64,000 nt of DNA from an uncultured Aquimarina sp. GTDB taxonomy: Bacteria; Bacteroidota; Bacteroidia; Flavobacteriales; Flavobacteriaceae. Below, piece after piece: positions 51,999-61,829 of the stretch. The translations under genes and the position numbers were made by a program. The notes under the pieces are model-generated. The model made no database searches. It saw only the letters and a program-made list of their open reading frames with translations, and had not been told where the DNA came from. Position 1 is the first letter of the stretch. Every line of letters starts with the position of its first letter. The DNA lies in NCBI GenBank assembly GCA_947495425.1, contig CANLYR010000015.1, positions 1 to 64,000 of the forward strand, read 5' to 3'.

Positions 51999-53312
51999 AT
52001 GAAAATATCAGTAATAGGAACAGGTTATGTCGGTCTAGTAACAGGAACCTGTTTGGCAGAAACAGGAAATGAAGTTTTGTGTGTAGATATAGATAAACAA
52101 AAAGTTCAACAAATGAGAGCGGGTAAAGTTCCAATTTATGAACCACATCTGGATGTCTTATTCGAGAGAAATATAAAAGCTAATAGACTGCAGTTTACAA
52201 CTTCTTTAGAAGAAGGGCTACTACATGGGCAAATTATTTTTTTGGCATTACCGACCCCTGAAGATGGAGATGGTTCAGCAGATTTATCCTATGTTTTAGG
52301 AGTTGCAGATCAAATAGGTCGTTCTATACAAGATTATAAAGTTATTGTGGATAAAAGTACAGTTCCGGTTGGTACCGCAGAAAAACTACAAAAAGTTATT
52401 GCTAAAAATGCACAATGCGAGTTTGATGTGGTTTCTAATCCCGAATTTTTAAGAGAAGGGTTTGCTGTAGACGATTTTTTAAAGCCAGAGAGAATTGTTA
52501 TTGGCTCAAGTTCTGAGAAGGCCACAGAATTAATGAAAAAATTATATAGACCTTTTGTAAGATCTGGCAACCCAATCATCATAATGGATGAGAAATCAGC
52601 AGAATTAACCAAATATGCGGCTAATTCGTTTTTGGCTGCTAAGATTACCTTTATGAATGAAATTGCCAACTATTGTGAGAAAGTTGGGGCAGATGTAGAT
52701 CAAGTTCGTAGAGGAATGGGTACAGATTCTCGAATTGGTAAAAGATTCTTATTTCCAGGAATCGGATATGGAGGCTCTTGCTTTCCTAAAGATGTAAAAG
52801 CACTTCATAAATCTGGTAAAGAGGTTAATTATGACTTTCAAATACTGGATTCAGTTATTAAGGTTAATAAAAGTCAAAAACTAGCATTATTACCTAAAAT
52901 TAAAGGGTACTTTAACAATAACCTTGAAGGAAAAAATTTTGCAATTTGGGGGTTGGCCTTCAAACCCGAAACCGACGATATAAGAGAAGCTCCATCGCTT
53001 TATCTGATAGATCAGTTATTAAACCACGGAGCAAATGTTACTGCATTCGACCCTGAGGCTATGGATAATGTAGCTTGTAAATATGAAAATAAGATTGATC
53101 TTGCTCAAAATATGTATGATACCTTGCGAAATGCAGACGCACTAATCATTTGTACAGAATGGAGTATCTTTAGAACACCAGATTTTGATAAAATAAAGAG
53201 TAATCTCAGTAATAACGTTATCTTTGACGGCAGAAATCTTTATGATATTCTGGATATGAAAGATGAAGGAATTTCATATTTCTCTATCGGGAGAAAAGAC
53301 ATAAAAATTTGA
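51999..53312 (+). CDS. ugd: UDP-glucose 6-dehydrogenase
   Basis: 437 residues. N-terminal NAD site [20 protein letters not shown] (1-20), [31 protein letters not shown] near 147-166, the catalytic cysteine in [16 protein letters not shown] near 256-271, and [16 protein letters not shown] near 325. It oxidises UDP-glucose twice to UDP-glucuronate. The decarboxylase gene one base downstream uses that product, so the pair should deliver UDP-xylose or the 4-keto intermediate to this locus. Confidence 0.96.
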   Translation: MKISVIGTGYVGLVTGTCLAETGNEVLCVDIDKQKVQQMRAGKVPIYEPHLDVLFERNIKANRLQFTTSLEEGLLHGQIIFLALPTPEDGDGSADLSYVLGVADQIGRSIQDYKVIVDKSTVPVGTAEKLQKVIAKNAQCEFDVVSNPEFLREGFAVDDFLKPERIVIGSSSEKATELMKKLYRPFVRSGNPIIIMDEKSAELTKYAANSFLAAKITFMNEIANYCEKVGADVDQVRRGMGTDSRIGKRFLFPGIGYGGSCFPKDVKALHKSGKEVNYDFQILDSVIKVNKSQKLALLPKIKGYFNNNLEGKNFAIWGLAFKPETDDIREAPSLYLIDQLLNHGANVTAFDPEAMDNVACKYENKIDLAQNMYDTLRNADALIICTEWSIFRTPDFDKIKSNLSNNVIFDGRNLYDILDMKDEGISYFSIGRKDIKI

Positions 53313-53313
53313 T

Positions 53314-54291
53314 ATGCAGAAAATTCTAATTACAGGGGCAGCTGGCTTTTTAGGTTCACACCTTTGTGATCGATTTGTAAAGGAGGGATTTCATGTAATT
53401 GGAATGGATAACTTAATTACCGGAGATCTAAAAAACATCGAACATTTATTTAAGCTAGAACATTTCGAATTCTATCATCATGATGTCACTAAATTTGTTC
53501 ACGTCCCCGGAGAGTTAGACTATATTCTACATTTCGCTTCTCCTGCTAGCCCAATAGACTATCTCAAGATTCCTATTCAAACCTTAAAAGTAGGTTCTTT
53601 GGGAACTCATAATTTATTAGGCTTAGCCAAAGAAAAAAATGCAAGAATTCTAATTGCATCTACTAGCGAAGTGTATGGCGATCCTTTAGTTCATCCGCAG
53701 ACAGAGGATTATTACGGAAATGTAAATACCATAGGACCACGGGGAGTATATGACGAAGCAAAACGGTTTCAAGAATCGATCACTATGGCGTATCATACCT
53801 ATCATGGGATAGAAACAAGAATAGTGCGTATTTTTAATACCTATGGACCCAGAATGCGATTAAATGATGGCAGAGTTGTGCCGGCATTTATCGGGCAGGC
53901 ATTACGTGGTGAAGATTTGACTATTTTTGGCGATGGCTCTCAAACACGATCGTTTTGTTATGTAGACGATCAAGTTGAAGGTATTTATAGATTATTATTC
54001 AGTGATTACATATATCCAGTAAATATTGGTAATCCCCATGAAATAACAATTAAAAATTTTGCAGAAGAAATCATAACACTTACAGGAACTGATCAAAAAA
54101 TCATGTATAAAGATTTGCCAGTCAATGATCCTTTACAAAGACAACCAGACATTACAAAAGCAAAAAGAATATTAGACTGGGAACCAAAAGTTGATAGAGT
54201 CGAAGGAATGAATAAAACATTAGAGTATTTTGAGGGCTTCTCACAGGATGAACTTAAAAAAAGTGAACATAGAGAATTTTTTAAAAAATAA
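53314..54291 (+). CDS. UDP-glucuronate decarboxylase (UDP-xylose synthase type)
   Basis: 325 residues of the extended SDR family. [17 protein letters not shown] (5-21), [20 protein letters not shown] near 86-105, [10 protein letters not shown] and [18 protein letters not shown] with Tyr-x3-Lys near 144-161. [19 protein letters not shown] near 178 is highly typical of UDP-xylose synthases. It removes C6 of UDP-glucuronate to give UDP-xylose. It is coupled to ugd upstream and is 12 bp before the initiating transferase. Confidence 0.92.
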   Translation: MQKILITGAAGFLGSHLCDRFVKEGFHVIGMDNLITGDLKNIEHLFKLEHFEFYHHDVTKFVHVPGELDYILHFASPASPIDYLKIPIQTLKVGSLGTHNLLGLAKEKNARILIASTSEVYGDPLVHPQTEDYYGNVNTIGPRGVYDEAKRFQESITMAYHTYHGIETRIVRIFNTYGPRMRLNDGRVVPAFIGQALRGEDLTIFGDGSQTRSFCYVDDQVEGIYRLLFSDYIYPVNIGNPHEITIKNFAEEIITLTGTDQKIMYKDLPVNDPLQRQPDITKAKRILDWEPKVDRVEGMNKTLEYFEGFSQDELKKSEHREFFKK

Positions 54292-54303
54292 CCTTCGGAG
54301 TAT

Positions 54304-55650
54304 ATGAAGAATAAGGTTGGCAGATATTCAGCATACATCAAACCCATTTTTTGCTTGGTAGATTTAGCGATACTGAATGTCACATTATTATTATTCCAGA
54401 TCAATAGTAATGAACAACTAGTATTCTCAATATACATCTCCACGTTATGGATCATTTTATCCATAAAAAATAAATTTTATGATATAAAACGATTTTCAAA
54501 GGTTGTTCATATTCTGGCATCTCTAATTCGACAATTTTTGATTTTTGCACTTATTCTTTACGCCTTTATTGGCTTTTTTAAGCAGCCTTTAATTAGTAGA
54601 TTAGAGATGGCTAAGTATTTAATTGCAATAATTGGATTGGTTACATTTTTTAAGTTTCTCTTATTATATTTCTTATCAACCTATAGAGAAAAATTTGGTG
54701 GAAACATAAGAAGAGTAGTCGTTATCGGAAATAATAAGAAAACAGATCAGCTCATTGATATTTTTAAAAATAAACCAGAGTTTGGATATAAATTTCAGAA
54801 GAAATTCTGCTTGAAAGAAGATGGGTTCGATTTAGACAACTGTTTTGATTATATCGTGGAAAACGAAATAGATGAGGTGTATTGTTCTATTGCAGAATTG
54901 TCTAATAATCAGCTAAGCGATATTGTTAGTTTTACTGAAAACAATCTAAAAATCTTAAAATTTATACCAGACAATAAAGATATTTTTACTAAAAAATTGA
55001 TCTTTAATTATTACGAATATATACCGATACTATCATTTCGTGAAATACCACTTGATGATTCAATAAATAAGTTTTCAAAAAGAGCATTTGATGTAGCATT
55101 ATCACTACTCGTTCTCATCGGTATTCTTTCTTGGCTAACACCACTAATAGCACTGTTGATCCAGATAGAATCCAAAGGCCCGGTGTTTTTCAAACAACGG
55201 CGCAATGGATTGGATTACCAAGAGTTTTATTGTTATAAGTACAGATCTATGAAGCCTAGTACAAGTGCAAATCAAGCAACAAAAGGCGATGCTAGAGTGA
55301 CAAAGGTTGGTAAGTTTATAAGAAGAACGAGTATAGATGAATTACCACAATTCATAAATGTATTAAAAGGCGATATGTCTGTTGTAGGTCCAAGACCTCA
55401 TATGGTTAAGCACAATGAAGAATTTGCTCAACGTGTAGATAAATTTATGGTGCGTCATTTTGTAAAGCCTGGCATCACTGGATTAGCTCAGGTAAGTGGT
55501 TTCAGAGGAGAAATAGAAACGAACAAAGACATAGTTAACCGTGTGAAATATGATATTTTTTATGTAGAAAACTGGTCTTTGCTGTTAGACATAAAAATCG
55601 TCTTTGTTACTGCAATTAATGCGATTAAAGGTGAAGATAAGGCATACTAA
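54304..55650 (+). CDS. Undecaprenyl-phosphate sugar phosphotransferase (WcaJ/WbaP type)
   Basis: 448 residues. Four to five membrane segments in the first 130 residues and a soluble middle domain precede the C-terminal bacterial sugar-transferase domain (about 255-448). That domain shows KRAFDVALSLLVLIGIL, GPVFFKQRRNGLDYQEF, RRTSIDELPQFINVLKGDMS, VVGPRPHM and KPGITGLAQVSGFRG. It links the first sugar phosphate to undecaprenyl phosphate and so starts repeat-unit assembly. The nature of that first sugar is not readable. Confidence 0.93.
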   Translation: MKNKVGRYSAYIKPIFCLVDLAILNVTLLLFQINSNEQLVFSIYISTLWIILSIKNKFYDIKRFSKVVHILASLIRQFLIFALILYAFIGFFKQPLISRLEMAKYLIAIIGLVTFFKFLLLYFLSTYREKFGGNIRRVVVIGNNKKTDQLIDIFKNKPEFGYKFQKKFCLKEDGFDLDNCFDYIVENEIDEVYCSIAELSNNQLSDIVSFTENNLKILKFIPDNKDIFTKKLIFNYYEYIPILSFREIPLDDSINKFSKRAFDVALSLLVLIGILSWLTPLIALLIQIESKGPVFFKQRRNGLDYQEFYCYKYRSMKPSTSANQATKGDARVTKVGKFIRRTSIDELPQFINVLKGDMSVVGPRPHMVKHNEEFAQRVDKFMVRHFVKPGITGLAQVSGFRGEIETNKDIVNRVKYDIFYVENWSLLLDIKIVFVTAINAIKGEDKAY

Positions 55651-55832
55651 ACAAGTTTATATAAATATACTTTTTCAATAGTATAGATAAAACTGAGGTG
55701 TATTAAAAATTTGTTGATCAAATAATTAAATTGTAACTATCAATAGCTTTCAACACTATTTCTTTACATAATACCGTTTATACCAAAAATAAGTCAACTA
55801 ATACGAACCAAGCATGTTTAATAGGTAATTTT

Positions 55833-57140
55833 ATGACAATGAGAGTAGGGTTGAAAGAAATCACTTCCAGAATTACCAAAATATTCTATACAGAAGAAAA
55901 CAATTTGGTATTAACTATTTTTTGGAATAGTCTGTATGCTGCTTTTTTTCTCTTGCCCTTAGGCATTAACCTTTCTACACCTTTTTTTATTATTTCAATT
56001 ATCCTTGGTATTGTCAATATTTTCAGGTCCAATAAACGATTAGTATTAGATAACAAAGCATTGCTGTTATTTCCACTGTATTTTATTATAATGCTGGTCA
56101 GTTTAGTCTATACAGATAACATGTCAGATGGGGTAGACTTGGTACAGCGTTCGTTAGCTTTATTCTTTTTTCCAATCATTTTTTTATTCGTAAAGGAAGA
56201 TGCTTCCACAGTAAAAAAACTATTCGATTTTTTATTATTAGGACTCATCATCTCTTTTTTTATAAACTTAGTCGCGGCGATATATGATTGTATGCTAATT
56301 ATTACTGGAGAAGTGATTTTTAGTTTTTCTTTAGAAACGATTTCTCTAATTTTTAAAGCCTTTACACATGGCTGGAATCATTTTATAGGATCAGAATTTT
56401 CTATATTGGTAAATCCTAGTTATGTTTCATTATATATTCTTTTGGTATTAAGTTATCACCTTAAAAAAAAGATTGAGTCCAGAATACAACTACTAATAGT
56501 TATCATATTATTCTTATATCTTTTTTTATTAGCGTCGATAGCAGCATATTTAATTTTGGCTATCATGTCTCTATTATTGATGTTTAGCATAACAGATAAG
56601 AATAAAAAGTATACGATGGTAATCGTTTTTATTTTGGGTTTGATCGTGTTTTTAAACAACCCCAGAGTATTTGATTTTTATTCGAATATAACGACGGCTA
56701 CAAACACTTCAGAAATTGATAATACGGCTGTAGAGAAATCCAGGTTATTGACTTGGTATGCCGGTATAAAGTTAATTCAACAAGCGCCTTTTTTTGGATA
56801 TGGTATAGGCGATACCAATGATGTTTTGATTGAAAAATATCAGGAGTTAGATTATTTTCATAATTATCAGAATAGGTATAATGCACACAATCAATTTTTG
56901 CAAACATACTTGCAAACAGGTATAGTCGGATTCGGAATCTTACTCAATATTTTTATTCTACTAGGACTACGAATGAACAGAAGCCGAAATGAATTTTCTG
57001 TTTTTCTTATCCTCTTTATTTCCCTCTTTTTTGAATCCATGCTCGTAAGGTTTAATGGGATCGTATTTTTCTCTATAATCGTTCCATTGTTATTAAAAAA
57101 GAGAAGCATTTTGAGCAGTAGGATTATTCGTAATGAGTAA
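55833..57140 (+). CDS. O-antigen ligase-like membrane protein
   Basis: 435 residues and about 11 membrane segments. A periplasmic stretch near residue 300-355 includes ESRLLTWYAGIKLIQQAP-like sequence, then FFGYGIGDTNDVLIEKY and NRYNAHNQFLQTYLQTGIVG, the classical ligase/polymerase motif with the histidine in AHNQFL. It is a third member of this fold in the locus. Being the last gene, outside the wzx-wzy stretch, it is a good candidate for the ligase that attaches glycan to lipid A core or protein. The start is either of two ATGs (55833 or 55839). Confidence 0.78.
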   Translation: MTMRVGLKEITSRITKIFYTEENNLVLTIFWNSLYAAFFLLPLGINLSTPFFIISIILGIVNIFRSNKRLVLDNKALLLFPLYFIIMLVSLVYTDNMSDGVDLVQRSLALFFFPIIFLFVKEDASTVKKLFDFLLLGLIISFFINLVAAIYDCMLIITGEVIFSFSLETISLIFKAFTHGWNHFIGSEFSILVNPSYVSLYILLVLSYHLKKKIESRIQLLIVIILFLYLFLLASIAAYLILAIMSLLLMFSITDKNKKYTMVIVFILGLIVFLNNPRVFDFYSNITTATNTSEIDNTAVEKSRLLTWYAGIKLIQQAPFFGYGIGDTNDVLIEKYQELDYFHNYQNRYNAHNQFLQTYLQTGIVGFGILLNIFILLGLRMNRSRNEFSVFLILFISLFFESMLVRFNGIVFFSIIVPLLLKKRSILSSRIIRNE

Positions 57141-57322
57141 AAATAAATATTCTCAATTATTAGATTCTTTACTTTCTTTCAAATAAATTAAAAACTAACT
57201 CAAGAGTTTATCAATAGGAGGTCATAAAAATATCCCAAATCAATATTTAGAACCCTTAATATATATACAGAACCCTGAGCGGTGTCGAAGGGTGACAAGT
57301 AAAATTATTATAAAAAAACATT

Positions 57323-57344
57323 AAAGTACTTTTTTAAGTACTTT
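57323..57344 (+). promoter_or_regulatory. Paired operator sites of the YefM-YoeB module
   Basis: AAAGTACTTT (57323-57332) and TAAGTACTTT (57335-57344) share the palindrome AAGTACTT, centred 12 bp apart, 17 bp before the antitoxin start. Two spaced palindromes of similar form (TGTACA type) are bound by YefM in the E. coli system. An incomplete -7 box (TATCTTTA) follows at 57350. Confidence 0.65.
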
Positions 57345-57360
57345 TTGCTATCTTTACAAT

Positions 57361-57609
57361 ATGGAAACAGTAAATTATACAGACTTTCGATCAAATCTAA
57401 AACATTGGTTTGATAAAGTAGTCAACGATGTAAGTGATGTTATCATCAAGCGTAAAAATGGTAAAGATCTTGTATTAATATCATTAGATGAATACAACTC
57501 CTTAAAGGAAACTACCTATTTGTTGACAGGTAAAAATAGAGATATCTTATTAAATTCTATTAAGGAGCTCGAAGCAGGAAAAGGTGTTCAAAAAGATGTA
57601 ATCGAATAG
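57361..57609 (+). CDS. yefM: YefM/Phd family antitoxin
   Basis: 82 residues. The N-terminal DNA-binding Phd/YefM fold is visible in VNYTDFRSNLKHWFDKVV (4-21), VIIKRKNGKDLVLISLDEYN (about 27-46) and LKETTYLL. The rest is the flexible toxin-binding segment. It represses its own operon and neutralises YoeB. Its stop directly abuts the toxin ATG (57610), the usual tight coupling. Confidence 0.92.
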   Translation: METVNYTDFRSNLKHWFDKVVNDVSDVIIKRKNGKDLVLISLDEYNSLKETTYLLTGKNRDILLNSIKELEAGKGVQKDVIE

Positions 57610-57870
57610 ATGAAATTAATTTGGTCTACCGCCTCTTGGGAAGATTATTTGTATTGGCAAAAAGTTGATAAGAAAATAGTAAAACGAATTAACGAACTTA
57701 TTAAAAGTTGTATGCAAACGCCTTTTGAAGGCATTGGTAAACCCGAAGCTTTAAAAGGAGGTTTACAAGGGTATTGGTCGAGACGAATAACATCAGAACA
57801 TCGATTGGTCTATAAATACGAGAACGATAAAATATTAATAGCAGCTTGTCGCTATCATTACGGAAAATAA
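57610..57870 (+). CDS. yoeB: YoeB/Txe family mRNA interferase toxin
   Basis: 86 residues. The known catalytic residues of YoeB (E46, R65, H83, Y84) appear at the same positions here: GIGKPEALKG has E46, TSEHRLVYKY has R65, and CRYHYGK has H83-Y84. YoeB binds the ribosomal A site and cleaves mRNA during translation. Nothing suggests inactivation, so with the adjoining antitoxin this is probably a working type II module. It lies just beyond the polysaccharide locus and next to dispersed repeats. Confidence 0.95.
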   Translation: MKLIWSTASWEDYLYWQKVDKKIVKRINELIKSCMQTPFEGIGKPEALKGGLQGYWSRRITSEHRLVYKYENDKILIAACRYHYGK

Positions 57871-57961
57871 AATACCCCTAACGCAAAAATCGACACTTCT
57901 TCTCTTTTAGATTACAGAAACTATTGGCTTAATGCTAAAAGATTCAACGTCACTTTTTTTT

Positions 57962-58029
57962 ATTATAATACCCCACCAGAACCCACCATAGCAATGCTGC
58001 CACATGATGATATGGTGGTAGTATTATAA
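57962..58029. repeat. Imperfect long hairpin
   Basis: The outer arms ATTATAATAC (57962-57971) and GTATTATAAT (58020-58029) are perfectly inverted. The inner arms CCACCATA (57983-57990) and TATGGTGG (58011-58018) pair as well, with an extra CCCACCA copy bulged on the left. It could be an old terminator or a small repetitive element. The rest of 57871-58211 holds a CCCTAACGC fragment near 57877 and a GGGAGAAGG-type dispersed repeat near 58145-58185. Confidence 0.45.
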
Positions 58030-58211
58030 TATCACTTTAGAAAATGTTGCGTTAGAACGCAAGTTTTTATAGCATCGCATTAGCTATACAATAACGAATA
58101 CACTATTTTTGAAGCCACAAAATTAGAAAAACCCTAATTCTGTAACGGTCCCTTCTCCCTTGAGGGAGAAGGTTAGGATGAGGGTGTTCAAAAGATCATA
58201 AAAACATATAA

Positions 58212-59489
58212 ATGAACATTTTAATACTAGGATCAGGCGGTAGAGAACATACCTTTGCCTATAAGATTGCACAAAGTGATTTGTGTAGTAAACTATTTGT
58301 AGCACCCGGTAATGCAGGAACCGCTACAATAGCAACCAATATAGCACTCTCAGTTAATGATTTTGAGGCCATCAAAGCGTTGGTAATCAAAGAAAGTATT
58401 ACCATGGTGGTGGTAGGACCCGAAGATCCGTTGGTGAATGGTATCGCTAATTTCTTTGCAGATGATGCGCAACTTAGCCATATTACTGTCATTGGTCCCT
58501 CCAAACGTGGAGCGCTGTTAGAAGGCAGTAAAGAGCGTGCCAAAGAGTTTATGTCGATGCATCATATACCCACTGCAGCCTATCAAAGCTTTACGGTAGA
58601 AAGTGTGGAAGCAGGTAAGCTTTTTCTCGAGACTTTAAAAGCACCGTATGTACTTAAGGCCGATGGCTTGGCTGCCGGTAAAGGTGTTTTGATCCTTCAG
58701 GATATCCAGGAAGCCAAAACTGAGTTAGACAATATGCTCACCAATAAAAAATTTGGTGCCGCCAGTGAAAAAGTAGTAATAGAAGAGTTTCTAGATGGGA
58801 TCGAACTGAGTGTTTTTGTACTTACCGATGGTAAAAACTATGTAACCCTGCCTACGGCCAAAGACTACAAGCGAATTGGCGAAGGCGATACAGGTCTAAA
58901 TACTGGCGGTATGGGAGCCATCTCACCAGTACCTTTTGCAGATGATGAATTTATGACCAAGATCGAAGAACAAATCATTAAACCAACAGTAAACGGGTTG
59001 GCAAAAGAAAATATCGATTACAAAGGCTTTATTTTTATAGGATTGATCAAAGTAGGAGATGAACCCAAAGTAATCGAATATAATGTGCGCATGGGAGATC
59101 CAGAAACTGAAGCCGTGCTGCCTAGAGTAAAAACAGATATAGTAAAATTATTTCAACATGTTGGCGATCAAACTCTAGACAAAATCGATTTAGAAATTGA
59201 TTCAAGAAGTGCGGCAACCATAATGACAGTTTCAGGAGGATATCCAGAGGCCTATGAAAAAGGAAAAGAAATTACTGGAATAGACAACGTTTCAGACGCT
59301 ATCGTATTTCATGCTGGTACAAAGCTAGATGGTGATAAAGTAGTAACTAATGGTGGTAGGGTCATTGCAGTCACCTCTTTCGATGATAATTTTCGAGAAG
59401 CACTAAAAAAATCGTATCAAAACATAGAAAAACTTCATTTTGATAAGATGTATTACAGAAAAGACCTAGGTTTTGATTTAGCCCCCTAA
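58212..59489 (+). CDS. purD: Phosphoribosylamine-glycine ligase
   Basis: 425 residues, normal PurD length. MNILILGSGGREHTFAYKI opens the protein, then LFVAPGNAGTATIA, VVVGPEDPLVNGI, the ATP-grasp segment YVLKADGLAAGKGVLI near 150, NTGGMGAISPVPF near 232 and EYNVRMGDPETEAVLPR near 293. It makes glycinamide ribonucleotide in purine synthesis. No other pur genes are adjacent. A perfect palindromic terminator follows. Confidence 0.97.
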   Translation: MNILILGSGGREHTFAYKIAQSDLCSKLFVAPGNAGTATIATNIALSVNDFEAIKALVIKESITMVVVGPEDPLVNGIANFFADDAQLSHITVIGPSKRGALLEGSKERAKEFMSMHHIPTAAYQSFTVESVEAGKLFLETLKAPYVLKADGLAAGKGVLILQDIQEAKTELDNMLTNKKFGAASEKVVIEEFLDGIELSVFVLTDGKNYVTLPTAKDYKRIGEGDTGLNTGGMGAISPVPFADDEFMTKIEEQIIKPTVNGLAKENIDYKGFIFIGLIKVGDEPKVIEYNVRMGDPETEAVLPRVKTDIVKLFQHVGDQTLDKIDLEIDSRSAATIMTVSGGYPEAYEKGKEITGIDNVSDAIVFHAGTKLDGDKVVTNGGRVIAVTSFDDNFREALKKSYQNIEKLHFDKMYYRKDLGFDLAP

Positions 59490-59525
59490 TTCCCGAAGGG
59501 GGAATACCGCAGAAATATCATTATA

Positions 59526-59567
59526 TTAAAAGTCCTGTAATTTGCTAGCAAATTACAGGACTTTTAA
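59526..59567. terminator. Perfectly palindromic bidirectional terminator
   Basis: A 42-base perfect inverted repeat centred on GCTAGC, each arm reading AAAAGTCCTGTAATTTGC from the outside, with A/T-rich ends. It serves purD and the convergent DUF6341 gene. CCCC/GGGG dyad scraps flank it on both sides. Confidence 0.85.
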
Positions 59568-59600
59568 TTATTCTCCCCTTTGGGGATTAGTAGTGAGCTT

Positions 59601-59831
59601 TTAATTCAAAAACGAATGCGCCTTTGGATCTCTATCTTCTTCATTATTATCGTTAAACTTTTTTAGTTGCATCATCCAGTAGAAAAAAGCAACAAATCCA
59701 ATAGCCATAAATAACCAATTTATAATATTGGCACCTGTCCAGTTTTCTAGCTCTAATGCTCTTAGCACATCAAAAGGAGCGAACAGTAGATCTACAAAAA
59801 GGGATTCAATAACTTCAAAAAATTCTTTCAT
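59601..59831 (-). CDS. DUF6341 family small membrane protein
   Basis: 76 residues. I recognise the flavobacterial DUF6341 pattern: FFEVIESLFVDLLFAPFDVL at the start, then ALELENWTGANIINWLFMAI, one clear membrane helix (about 36-55) and YWMMQLKKFNDNNEED. Function unknown. It is divergent from the DUF6427 gene, and I recall these two families being neighbours in this group. Confidence 0.8.
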   Translation of the reverse strand: MKEFFEVIESLFVDLLFAPFDVLRALELENWTGANIINWLFMAIGFVAFFYWMMQLKKFNDNNEEDRDPKAHSFLN

Positions 59832-60033
59832 AATTTCAATTTATATCTTAATACAAAAAATTAGTATGAGATTAAGTATACAGGCCTCAAATCATTTCTA
59901 TTTTAGAGAAAATAAGAATGAGGAATTTAAAACAAAAGTATACGTAAGCAAATAAAAACTTTTCATACATTAGTTTACTAGTAATTCAAAACAATAACGT
60001 ACTATTGTTGATACAAAAATATAAAAAATAGTA

Positions 60034-60954
60034 GTGTTAGCAAGCTTTTTTAATAAATCAAAGCCGATTAATTATATCGCAGTAGGGCTATATATGTTTG
60101 CCCTGCTTAGTATAGCACATTATAAGAAAGGATTTGTTGCCGAAATTGACAGCATACTTGTGTTTTTAGCAAGTGTGTTACTGTATATAGTACCCATGCT
60201 GCTGTTGCATTTTATTATCCAAAAGAATGACCTCACTAATAAGGGAACACATACCATTTTTCTATATGCTTTTTTAACAGGTATGTTACCTAATTCATTA
60301 ACAAGCCTTCCTATTTTATTAGCTAATGCATTTTTATTGTTAGCACTACAAAATCTAATGTATTTAAGAAATGAAAAGTATATAAAGCCCAAAATCTTGA
60401 ATGCCTCTATCTGTATAGGGATAGCTTCACTTGCCTATTTTTGGAGTATAGGATGTATATTTTTGGTTTTTTTAGCCATATCATATTTTGAGTCCAAAGA
60501 TTATCGAAACTGGATTATTCCGATCATCGGTGTCGGTGTAGTGTATGTGTTCGCTAATTGCTATACGCTGCTTTTTTATGATTCGTTTTTTTCTTTTGTA
60601 GCGCATATTGACCCTGTTTCATTTTCATTTCAGAATTATCTGATAAAAGAACAATTATTTTCTGTAGGGATTCTATCGATTTGTATTTTCTTTTTCCTCT
60701 CTTTATTTTTAATTAAGTTTAGCCGAAAAGCAGCCAATTTGAGACCAATATTACGACTTATCATCGCATACTTAGTACTAACGCTGGGGGTAGCTATCAT
60801 ATCGCCAGAAAAAGATACGTCTGAATTGTTTTTTATAGCAACACCACTTGCTATTATAGGCACAACTTACTTAGAGATGAACTATAGTCAATTTGTGAAA
60901 GAGATCAATATCTGGGTATTTCTTTTCATTCCGTTTTTGATGTTGTTGTTTTGA
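60034..60954 (+). CDS. DUF6427 family membrane protein
   Basis: 306 residues with about 8-9 membrane helices. The opening (LASFFNKSKPINYIAVGLYM) is that of the flavobacterial DUF6427 family. The start is GTG 60034, because no ATG gives the conserved N-terminus. Role unknown; in related genomes I recall it near upp and purD. About 200 bp upstream (59832-60033) contain no clear gene, although ATG 59864 opens a doubtful 29-codon frame. Confidence 0.8.
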   Translation: MLASFFNKSKPINYIAVGLYMFALLSIAHYKKGFVAEIDSILVFLASVLLYIVPMLLLHFIIQKNDLTNKGTHTIFLYAFLTGMLPNSLTSLPILLANAFLLLALQNLMYLRNEKYIKPKILNASICIGIASLAYFWSIGCIFLVFLAISYFESKDYRNWIIPIIGVGVVYVFANCYTLLFYDSFFSFVAHIDPVSFSFQNYLIKEQLFSVGILSICIFFFLSLFLIKFSRKAANLRPILRLIIAYLVLTLGVAIISPEKDTSELFFIATPLAIIGTTYLEMNYSQFVKEINIWVFLFIPFLMLLF

Positions 60955-61101
60955 TTTTCAATCATCAATTGAGCCTAAAATGAAGTCGTGATCTTATATA
61001 GGGTTCTTGCCTTAGGATGCTAAATCCTAATAGAAAATATAATACCTTTGTATGCATATAGCCCAAATAGTAAAAATTACAGAATTAGAAAAAAAATATA
61101 C

Positions 61102-61710
61102 ATGTTCAGCAATACAGCAAATACTATTTTCAAAGAAGTTATAGATACATATCACGTGATTGATAGTGTAGATCAGGAATTTTCTAACCCGTATGATAGC
61201 AAATCACAAGCGTTGGAACATTTATTATATCGAAAATGTTGGATTGATACCGTACAATGGCATTATGAAGATATCATTCGCGATCCTCAAATTGACCCCG
61301 TAGCTGCATTAAAATTGAAAAGACAGATAGACGCCTCAAATCAGGATCGAACTGATATGGTAGAATATATAGACAGTTACTTTTTAGAACAGTATAAAAA
61401 TGTGACACCAAAACCAGAAGCCACGATTAATACAGAAAGTCCAGCTTGGGGCGTAGATAGATTATCGATTTTAGCGCTAAAAGTGTATCATATGCATCAG
61501 GAAACCGTTAGAGATGGTGCGACAGATAGTCATAAAAATGCATGTCAGAAAAAACTAGATGTATTATTAGAGCAACGCATAGATTTATCTACGGCTATAG
61601 ATACACTATTAAATGATATTGAAAATGGTGATAAATACATGAAAGTCTACAAGCAGATGAAAATGTATAATGATGATGAACTAAACCCTGTGCTTCGGGG
61701 CGAAAAATGA
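61102..61710 (+). CDS. DUF4254 family protein
   Basis: About 202 residues from ATG 61102 (MFSNTANTIFKEVIDTYHV); the upstream codons open from 61048 do not look conserved. A soluble, all-helical protein with HLLYRKCWIDTVQWHYEDII near 40-59 and RLSILALKVYHMHQE near 128-142. DUF4254 genes are regularly found directly before a GT9 heptosyltransferase-like gene in Bacteroidota, as here, which suggests a part in lipopolysaccharide core assembly. The activity is unknown. Confidence 0.85.
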   Translation: MFSNTANTIFKEVIDTYHVIDSVDQEFSNPYDSKSQALEHLLYRKCWIDTVQWHYEDIIRDPQIDPVAALKLKRQIDASNQDRTDMVEYIDSYFLEQYKNVTPKPEATINTESPAWGVDRLSILALKVYHMHQETVRDGATDSHKNACQKKLDVLLEQRIDLSTAIDTLLNDIENGDKYMKVYKQMKMYNDDELNPVLRGEK

Positions 61711-61712
61711 TA

Positions 61713-61795
61713 GTTAGGGCGTTCGAGCGGGCTATCCGTTACAATTCCGCTCCCGAGAAGGATCGGGATGCGGGATTTTCACTACTATCCCTAAC
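61713..61795. repeat. Dispersed element bounded by GTTAGGG/CCCTAAC
   Basis: Starts GTTAGGGCGTTCGAGCGGGC and ends ACTATCCCTAAC. The outer heptamers are inverted repeats and the centre holds a CCCGAGAAGGATCGGG dyad. I recall near-identical sequences between genes in many Flavobacteriaceae. The CCCTAACGCAAAAA end recurs at about 57876. Confidence 0.65.
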
Positions 61796-61829
61796 GCAAA
61801 AACAAAAATAGAATATTTTTACATAAGAA

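Noticed and set aside
57962-58029. Simple terminator of the toxin-antitoxin operon
   Set aside because: Arms are interrupted by a large bulge, there is no clean T-run, and it lies about 90 bp beyond the yoeB stop, so it is kept only as a repeat.
59728-59955. 75-codon frame upstream of the DUF6427 gene
   Set aside because: Mostly antisense to DUF6341; the remaining 29 codons from ATG 59864 have no supporting feature.
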